Source of the DNA: Bacillus velezensis
Lineage (GTDB): Bacteria > Bacillota > Bacilli > Bacillales > Bacillaceae
Assembly: GCF_001461825.1 (NCBI RefSeq)
Contig: NZ_LLZC01000018.1
Span: 1-64,000, forward strand
DNA length: 64,000 nucleotides
Reading direction: 5' to 3'
The position numbers and the translations under genes were made by a program. The stretch's first letter is position 1. Every line of letters starts with the position of its first letter. The notes beneath the pieces were generated by a model that worked only from the letters and a program-made list of their open reading frames with translations, was not told the DNA's origin and did not search any database. Shown one piece after another: positions 58,462 to 64,000 of the stretch.

Positions 58462-60231
58462 ATGATGGAATATGCCGCAATACATCATCAGCCGTTCAGT
58501 GCTGATGCTTATTCTTATGACGGGCGGACGGTGCATATCAAAATCCGGACGAAAAAAGGTGATGCTGATCAGATTCGATTGGTTTGGGGCGATCCTTATG
58601 AATACAGCGGCGGCAGATGGTCGGCAGCCGAGCAGCCAATGAGAAAAACAGCCGCAACCCAAAATCATGATTATTGGTTTGCTGAAGTGTCGCCGCCATT
58701 CAGGCGTTTGCAATATGCATTTATTGTCTCAGACCAGTATGAAAACATCTTTTTCGGAGCGTCAGGGGTCTGTCCTGTAAATAAAAAAACGCTGGAAACG
58801 ATTCATTATTATTTTAAGCTTCCGTTTGTACATGAGGCGGATACATTTCAAGCGCCTGAATGGGCGAAATCAACGGTTTGGTATCAAATTTTTCCGGAAC
58901 GTTTTGCGAATGGAAGAGAAGACCTGTCACCGGAAGCTGCACTGCCTTGGGGGAGCAAGGACCCGGACGTTAATGATTTTTTTGGCGGAGATTTGCAGGG
59001 GATTATCGACAAGCTCGATTATTTAGAAGAATTAGGGGTGAACGGAATTTATTTAACTCCGATCTTCTCCTCTCCATCCAACCATAAATATGACACGCTG
59101 GATTACTATTCCATCGATCCGCATTTTGGGGATCGGGAGCTTTTCCGGACATTGGTCAGCCGGCTTCATGAGCGGGGAATGAAAATTATGCTTGATGCTG
59201 TTTTTAATCATATAGGCAGCGCTTCTCCGCAATGGCAGGATGTTGTAAAACACGGGGCCCGGTCCCGCTACAAAGACTGGTTCCATATTCACTCTTTTCC
59301 TGTGAAAGAAGACAATTATGACAGGTTTGCGTTTACGCCTGATATGCCGAAGCTGAATACGGCTAATCCGGAAGTACAGAGGTATTTGTTTGAGATTGCT
59401 TTGTACTGGATTCGTGAATTTGACATTGACGGCTGGCGTTTAGATGTGGCAAATGAAGTGGATCACGCTTTTTGGAAGGCATTCAGGCAGGCGGTAACGG
59501 CAGAGAAGCCCGATCTTTATATTTTGGGAGAGATATGGCATTCCTCCGAACCTTGGCTCAGAGGAGATGAGTTTCACGCTGTGATGAATTATCCTTTCAC
59601 AGAGCCGATGATTGCTTATTTTGCTGACCGGGAGATTTCTGCTTCATCCATGGCCTATCGATTAAACGCGCACTTGATGAATGGGATGCGGCAGGCCAAC
59701 GAGGTGACGTTCAATTTACTGGACAGCCATGATACAGAACGTCTTCTGACAAGGTGCGGAAATGATGAGAAAACAGCCCGCGCTCTGCTGGCCTTTATGT
59801 TTGCCCAGACAGGAGCGCCCTGCATCTACTACGGAACGGAAATCGGTCTGGACGGCGGGAGAGATCCATTATGCCGGAAGTGTATGGTTTGGGAAAAGGA
59901 AAAGCAAAACCGGGAAATGCTCAGCTTTATGAAACGCTTAATCACCTTACGCAAAAAAGAAAACGCTTTATTGACGTACGGAAGTCTTGAGTGGCATCTG
60001 CTTGATGATCAAAACGATTGTATCAGTTTTTCGAGGGTTTTCAATGGCAGGCAATTGATTTTCTATTTTAATCAGGGGAACCGGGCCGGGGAAATCCGTT
60101 TGCAAGATTTTAATATGGAGAGAAGCAGAAAAGTTTACGATGCGTGGACGGATCAGATCCTTCAACATGATGCCGCTATTGCTGTTCAGCCGGGAGAATT
60201 TTTGATTTTAAGCGCTGATGCCCCTGTCTGA
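58462..60231 (+). CDS. yvdF: Neopullulanase / maltogenic amylase (YvdF)
   Basis: 589 residues. An N-terminal CBM34-like domain (about 1-125) is followed by a GH13 barrel with the triad Asp328 (GWRLDVANE), Glu357 (LGEIWH) and Asp424 (LDSHDTE), the numbering also known for Geobacillus neopullulanase. No signal peptide, so it hydrolyses imported maltodextrins and cyclodextrins in the cytoplasm. GGGGG lies before ATG 58462. It precedes the transporter genes mdxEFG. Confidence 0.93.
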   Translation: MMEYAAIHHQPFSADAYSYDGRTVHIKIRTKKGDADQIRLVWGDPYEYSGGRWSAAEQPMRKTAATQNHDYWFAEVSPPFRRLQYAFIVSDQYENIFFGASGVCPVNKKTLETIHYYFKLPFVHEADTFQAPEWAKSTVWYQIFPERFANGREDLSPEAALPWGSKDPDVNDFFGGDLQGIIDKLDYLEELGVNGIYLTPIFSSPSNHKYDTLDYYSIDPHFGDRELFRTLVSRLHERGMKIMLDAVFNHIGSASPQWQDVVKHGARSRYKDWFHIHSFPVKEDNYDRFAFTPDMPKLNTANPEVQRYLFEIALYWIREFDIDGWRLDVANEVDHAFWKAFRQAVTAEKPDLYILGEIWHSSEPWLRGDEFHAVMNYPFTEPMIAYFADREISASSMAYRLNAHLMNGMRQANEVTFNLLDSHDTERLLTRCGNDEKTARALLAFMFAQTGAPCIYYGTEIGLDGGRDPLCRKCMVWEKEKQNREMLSFMKRLITLRKKENALLTYGSLEWHLLDDQNDCISFSRVFNGRQLIFYFNQGNRAGEIRLQDFNMERSRKVYDAWTDQILQHDAAIAVQPGEFLILSADAPV

Positions 60232-60234
60232 ATT

Positions 60235-60291
60235 CTGTTATCGGTAACAGGCTGAAAGGCTTTGAAACCGCTTTCTCTAACAGAGTAGAAT
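60235..60291 (+). promoter_or_regulatory. mdxE promoter region: LacI-type operator plus cre
   Basis: CTGTTATCGGTAACAG (60235-60250) repeats the operator at 58371. TGAAACCGCTTTCT (60263-60276) matches a CcpA cre at all but one position and overlaps a possible -35 TTGAAA (60262-60267) with TAGAAT (60286-60291) 18 bases downstream. This suggests induction by maltodextrin and catabolite repression by CcpA. Confidence 0.68.
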
Positions 60292-60324
60292 TGTAATAGA
60301 TTCATAATAAAAGGGGGAAAAGAT

Positions 60325-61581
60325 ATGGCGGGGTTCGTCAAAATGGGATTGGCTTTATTGACGGCATCAGTTTTGGCATTCTGTCTCGGGGCCTGTTCAA
60401 ATTCAAAAGAATCGGCCGGCTCTGACGGCAAAAAGGTACTGACCGTGTCCGTTGAAGAAACCTATAAAAAATATATTGAAAGCATTAAAGGAGAGTTTGA
60501 AAAAGAGAATCACGTCACAATCAACATTGCAGAAAAGCAAATGTTCGATCAGCTGGAGGCGCTTCCTTTGGACGGCCCGGCCGGCAATGCGCCTGACGTT
60601 ATGCTTGCCGCATATGACCGGATCGGCAGTTTGGCGCAGCAAGGCCATTTGCTTGATCTAAAACCTGCTGATACAAAAAGCTTTGGAGATAAAGAGATGC
60701 AGCAGGTAACGGTTAACGGAAAGGTGTATGGAATGCCGCTGGTGATTGAGACGCTTGTTCTGTATTACAACAAAGATCTTATAAAAAAAGCGCCGGCAAC
60801 ATTTAAAGACCTTGAAACATTAACAGAAGATCCCCGCTTTTCATTTGCTTCTGAAAAAGGAAAGTCAACGGGATTTTTAGCAAAGTGGACTGACTTTTAT
60901 ATGTCGTACGGTTTGCTGTCCGGTTACGGCGGATATGTATTCGGGAAAAACGGCACAGATCCCGGGGATATCGGCCTGAACAATAAAGGGGCTGCAGAAG
61001 CGGTGAAATATGCGGAGAAATGGTTTAAAACATATTGGCCAAAAGGCATGCAGGATAACTCAAGCGCAGACGATTTTATTCAGCAAATGTTTTTGGATAA
61101 GAAAGCGGCTGCAATCATCGGCGGGCCTTGGTCGGCTGCCAATTTTCAAGAGGCCGGCCTGAACTATGGCGCCGCTCCTATTCCGACATTGCCAAACGGA
61201 AAAGAATATGCTCCGTTTGCGGGCGGCAAAGGCTGGGTTGCTTCAAAATATACAAAGGAACCCGAGCTGGCTGAAAAATGGCTTGAGTATGCAACAAATG
61301 ATGCCAATGCTTACGCCTTTTATGAGAAGACAAATGAAGTTCCGGCCAACACAGCCGCAAGGAAGAAAGCGGGGGAGCAAAAAAATGAGCTGGCGTCAGC
61401 TGTTATTAAACAATATGAGTCAGCGGCACCTGCGCCGAATATTCCTGAAATGGCCGAGGTATGGACCGGCGCTGAAAGTTTAATGTTTGATGCGGCTTCG
61501 GGGAAAAAAACAGCAAAAAAATCGGCGGATGATGCGGTAAACGTCATAAAAGAAAACATCAAAGAAAAGTATGTGAAATAA
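60325..61581 (+). CDS. mdxE: Maltodextrin-binding lipoprotein
   Basis: 418 residues. A lipoprotein signal with lipobox LGAC (Cys24) anchors this solute-binding protein of the MalE family. LVIETLVLYYNKDLI and AAIIGGPWSAANFQEAGLNY are typical segments. It delivers maltose and maltodextrins to MdxFG. GGGGG lies before ATG 60325. Confidence 0.93.
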   Translation: MAGFVKMGLALLTASVLAFCLGACSNSKESAGSDGKKVLTVSVEETYKKYIESIKGEFEKENHVTINIAEKQMFDQLEALPLDGPAGNAPDVMLAAYDRIGSLAQQGHLLDLKPADTKSFGDKEMQQVTVNGKVYGMPLVIETLVLYYNKDLIKKAPATFKDLETLTEDPRFSFASEKGKSTGFLAKWTDFYMSYGLLSGYGGYVFGKNGTDPGDIGLNNKGAAEAVKYAEKWFKTYWPKGMQDNSSADDFIQQMFLDKKAAAIIGGPWSAANFQEAGLNYGAAPIPTLPNGKEYAPFAGGKGWVASKYTKEPELAEKWLEYATNDANAYAFYEKTNEVPANTAARKKAGEQKNELASAVIKQYESAAPAPNIPEMAEVWTGAESLMFDAASGKKTAKKSADDAVNVIKENIKEKYVK

Positions 61582-61620
61582 AATCGGAGGGGAAGTGTCC
61601 GTAAGAATAGAGGGCGAAAA

Positions 61621-62931
61621 ATGAATAAAGATGATACACTTTTACACCAAAAACGGAAGGCGTCATGGTTTTTATCGATCATTCCGGGAATTGGACAGAT
61701 CGCGAATCAGCAGATATCAAAGGGGATCTTATTTCTGGTCATTACGAGTTTGTTTGCTGTTGAATTATGCGTTTTCGGTATTGAGGCGCTGACCGGATTG
61801 GTTACCTTGGGAAGTGTTCCCGGTGAAGATCACTCATTATTTATGCTGATTGAAGGCACGCTGCAATTGATCTTAACGTTGATTTTTCTCATGTTCTATA
61901 TCTTTTCAGTTTATGATTTCCGTCATACCGCCGCTATGAAAGCGGCGGGTTTGAAGGTGAATACAGCGGCCAAGGATATCATCCGCCATGCGGGAGATAA
62001 AGGGTTTCCTTATTTATTTACACTGCCGGCATATCTCATGATGGTGTTTGTGATTATTTTTCCTGTTTTGGTGACTCTGTTTATTGCCTTAACAAACTAT
62101 GATTTTTATCATATACCGCCTAACAGTCTGATTGACTGGGTCGGCTTTAAAAATTTCTTGAATATCTTTTTTGTCGGTTCCTACCGGGAAACATTTGTGA
62201 ATGTGCTGGGCTGGACCATGATATGGACAATCTGTGCAACAACGCTGCAAATCATTTTGGGGATCGTGACGGCACTTTTTGTGAATCAAGATTTTATTAA
62301 AGGCAGACGGATATTCCGAATGATTTTCTTATTTCCATGGGCTGTTCCGGCCTTTATCACAATTATGAGCTTTTCCAATATTTTTAATGACAGTATTGGG
62401 GCGATGAACACGCAGGTGATTCCATTAATTAACCACCTGCCGTTTGTGGAACTGCCGGCGATCGCGTGGAAGACTGATGCTTTCTGGACGAAGACCGCTC
62501 TGATTATGATTCAGACCTGGCTTGGCTTTCCTTATATTTATGTCATGGTAACGGGGGTCTTGCAGTCGATTCCGGGTGAATTGTATGAAGCCGCAAAGAT
62601 TGACGGGGCTTCTTTTATGCAGCGTTTTCGCAATATTACATTACCGATGATTTTATTTGCGACGGCACCGGTGATGATTACACAGTACACATTTAACTTT
62701 AATAATTTTTCGATCATCTATTTGTTTAATGAAGGCGGTCCGGGAAGCGCGGGAGCCGGTGCCGGGTCGACCGATATTTTAATTTCTTGGATCTATAAAC
62801 TGACAACCGGCACTTCTCCGCAATATGCTGTGGCAGCGGCCGTGACACTGTTAATATCTTTCGTCGTCATTGGAATTTCACTGATTGCTTTTAAAAAGTC
62901 AAATGCTTTCGGCAATGAGGAGGTGATGTAG
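61621..62931 (+). CDS. mdxF: Maltodextrin ABC permease MdxF
   Basis: 436 residues with about eight hydrophobic segments, including an extra N-terminal pair as in MalF. The EAA loop, which contacts the ATPase, reads EAAKIDGASFMQRFRNITLP. It starts 39 bases after mdxE. No ATPase gene is in this operon; in B. subtilis MsmX supplies it. Confidence 0.93.
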   Translation: MNKDDTLLHQKRKASWFLSIIPGIGQIANQQISKGILFLVITSLFAVELCVFGIEALTGLVTLGSVPGEDHSLFMLIEGTLQLILTLIFLMFYIFSVYDFRHTAAMKAAGLKVNTAAKDIIRHAGDKGFPYLFTLPAYLMMVFVIIFPVLVTLFIALTNYDFYHIPPNSLIDWVGFKNFLNIFFVGSYRETFVNVLGWTMIWTICATTLQIILGIVTALFVNQDFIKGRRIFRMIFLFPWAVPAFITIMSFSNIFNDSIGAMNTQVIPLINHLPFVELPAIAWKTDAFWTKTALIMIQTWLGFPYIYVMVTGVLQSIPGELYEAAKIDGASFMQRFRNITLPMILFATAPVMITQYTFNFNNFSIIYLFNEGGPGSAGAGAGSTDILISWIYKLTTGTSPQYAVAAAVTLLISFVVIGISLIAFKKSNAFGNEEVM

Positions 62932-63768
62932 ATGGGTTCCAGAACGGCCGGAATGCTTACGAAAATCTGTACCTATTTATTTTTGCTGGTTTTAAGCATT
63001 GTCATTTTATATCCGCTGCTGATTACGGCTTCCTCCGCTTTCCGTGCGGGAAATGTGACGGCTTTTCAGCTCGATTTCTCAGGTTCCTGGACTTTTGATC
63101 ATTTTAAGCGGCTGTTTGAAGAGACGCTCTATCTTCATTGGTACAGCAATACGCTGATTATCGCGCTGTCAGTCATGGTATTGCAGGTCACGATTGTAAC
63201 GCTTGCCGGGTATACGTACAGCCGCTATCGGTTTGCGGGGCGAAAAAAGAGTCTTGTTTTCTTTTTAATCATTCAAATGGTGCCCACAATGGCAGCGCTG
63301 ACTGCTTTTTATGTATTGGCCATGCTGATAGGCGCTCTTGATCAATACTGGTTTTTGACAGCGATCTATATCGGCGGCGGAATTCCGATGAACACGTGGC
63401 TGATGAAAGGTTATTTTGATACAGTTCCGAGAGAAATTGATGAGGCTGCGCGAATGGATGGAGCGGGGCATTTCAGGATATTTGCCTCCATTGTGCTGCC
63501 GCTTGTGAAGCCGATGCTTGCCGTTCAAGCGCTTTGGGCGTTTATGGCGCCGTTCGGGGACTATTTGCTGGCGAAGTTTTTGCTTCGCTCGCCGGAAAGG
63601 CTGACCATTGCAGTAGGGTTGCAGTCGTTCATTTCAAATCCGCAGCAGCAAAAAGTCGCCCTGTTTGCGGCGGGGGCTATACTTGCCGCACTGCCGATAT
63701 GCATCTTGTTCTTTTTTCTCCAAAAGAACTTTGTATCCGGGCTGGCGGCGGGCGGAACAAAGGGGTAG
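62932..63768 (+). CDS. mdxG: Maltodextrin ABC permease MdxG
   Basis: 278 residues with six membrane segments. The EAA loop reads [20 protein letters not shown]. The ATG directly follows the mdxF stop, with GAGGTG inside the end of mdxF, indicating coupling. Confidence 0.93.
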   Translation: MGSRTAGMLTKICTYLFLLVLSIVILYPLLITASSAFRAGNVTAFQLDFSGSWTFDHFKRLFEETLYLHWYSNTLIIALSVMVLQVTIVTLAGYTYSRYRFAGRKKSLVFFLIIQMVPTMAALTAFYVLAMLIGALDQYWFLTAIYIGGGIPMNTWLMKGYFDTVPREIDEAARMDGAGHFRIFASIVLPLVKPMLAVQALWAFMAPFGDYLLAKFLLRSPERLTIAVGLQSFISNPQQQKVALFAAGAILAALPICILFFFLQKNFVSGLAAGGTKG

Positions 63769-63772
63769 TTCA

Positions 63773-64000
63773 ATGAAGAATGTGCAAAATGAAAGCTTTA
63801 TGATCCGCAGTCTTAAAGCGTCGGTGTCTCCGTCAGGTATTTGCCGTTACGGGAAAACATTCAGCTGGCTTCAGCTTTCCTTTCTCTTTATGTTTTTGAC
63901 GTCCTGCCTTATGGCGCCGTTTACGATGTCGTTTTTGAAAATGGACCGCTTCAGCCTCAAATTGGTTATGCCTGCGGCGCTTTCTGCAGTGAATGATCGT
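63773..64000 (+). CDS. yvdJ: Membrane protein YvdJ, N-terminal part (cut by window end)
   Basis: 76 codons are open to the window end from ATG 63773. A hydrophobic segment is seen at about residues 31-52 (SWLQLSFLFMFLTSCL). Position directly after mdxG matches yvdJ of the maltodextrin operon of B. subtilis, a DUF1189-type membrane protein. The name rests on position. Confidence 0.7.
   Translation, partial: MKNVQNESFMIRSLKASVSPSGICRYGKTFSWLQLSFLFMFLTSCLMAPFTMSFLKMDRFSLKLVMPAALSAVNDR

Overview
This window is a chromosomal segment of a Bacillus of the B. subtilis group, most likely B. velezensis / B. amyloliquefaciens. Two things point there. Gene order and protein sequences follow the B. subtilis csbA-uvrBA-yvl-nag-hprK-his-cwlO-trxB-whiA-mdx region almost gene for gene. 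And 52048-52497 encodes barnase, with K27, R59, E73, R83, R87 and H102 of the mature enzyme all readable. Gene names are by recalled similarity to B. subtilis 168; no database search was possible.

Layout. (1) 1-8100: an AT-rich accessory block, all on the + strand. It holds the 3' end of a non-ribosomal peptide synthetase gene (carrier, epimerization and an extra C-terminal condensation-like domain), an ABC exporter, a saccharopine-dehydrogenase-like oxidoreductase, a DUF3810-type HELAH membrane protein and a type II thioesterase. A palindrome pair resembling IS200/IS605-type ends lies between the synthetase and the exporter. A tiny 10-codon reading frame marks the edge. (2) 8116-13390: yvkC-yvkB-yvkA on the minus strand (rifampin-phosphotransferase-like enzyme, TetR regulator, MFS exporter), then csbA. 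(3) 13400-18430: uvrB-uvrA behind a perfect LexA/DinR box. (4) 18428-24900: yvkN, the yvlABCD envelope-stress operon behind a sigma-W promoter, and the large secreted phosphoesterase yvnB. (5) 25003-28451: an LmrA/YxaF-like TetR gene and nagA-nagB-nagR with a NagR operator. (6) 28550-32252: hprK-lgt-ppaX-yvoF and convergent yvpB. (7) 32490-38931: the complete histidine operon hisZGDBHAFI. (8) 39053-42819: the exporter bmrA followed by a two-component system whose regulator looks like HssR; an HssR-type direct repeat lies in the bmrA promoter. (9) 42873-52039: yvcD, cwlO, trxB, then yvcI-rapZ-glmR-whiA-crh-yvcN. (10) 52048-57333: barnase, yvcT, yvdA-yvdB, yvdC, yvdD. (11) 57332-64000: the maltodextrin locus mdxR-yvdF-mdxE-mdxF-mdxG and the start of yvdJ, with two copies of a LacI-type operator.

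The core part joins DNA repair, cell-envelope maintenance (cwlO, lgt, yvl genes, glmR/rapZ), carbon regulation (HprK, Crh, NagR, MdxR) and histidine synthesis. The accessory part is the downstream portion of a peptide-antibiotic-type pathway whose main synthetase genes lie left of the window. The most distinctive observations are the HssR-like circuit apparently wired to bmrA, the terminal condensation-like domain of the synthetase, the barnase gene with no barstar nearby, and the operator palindrome in the rifampin-phosphotransferase-like operon promoter. No rRNA, tRNA, CRISPR array or intact insertion sequence was seen.
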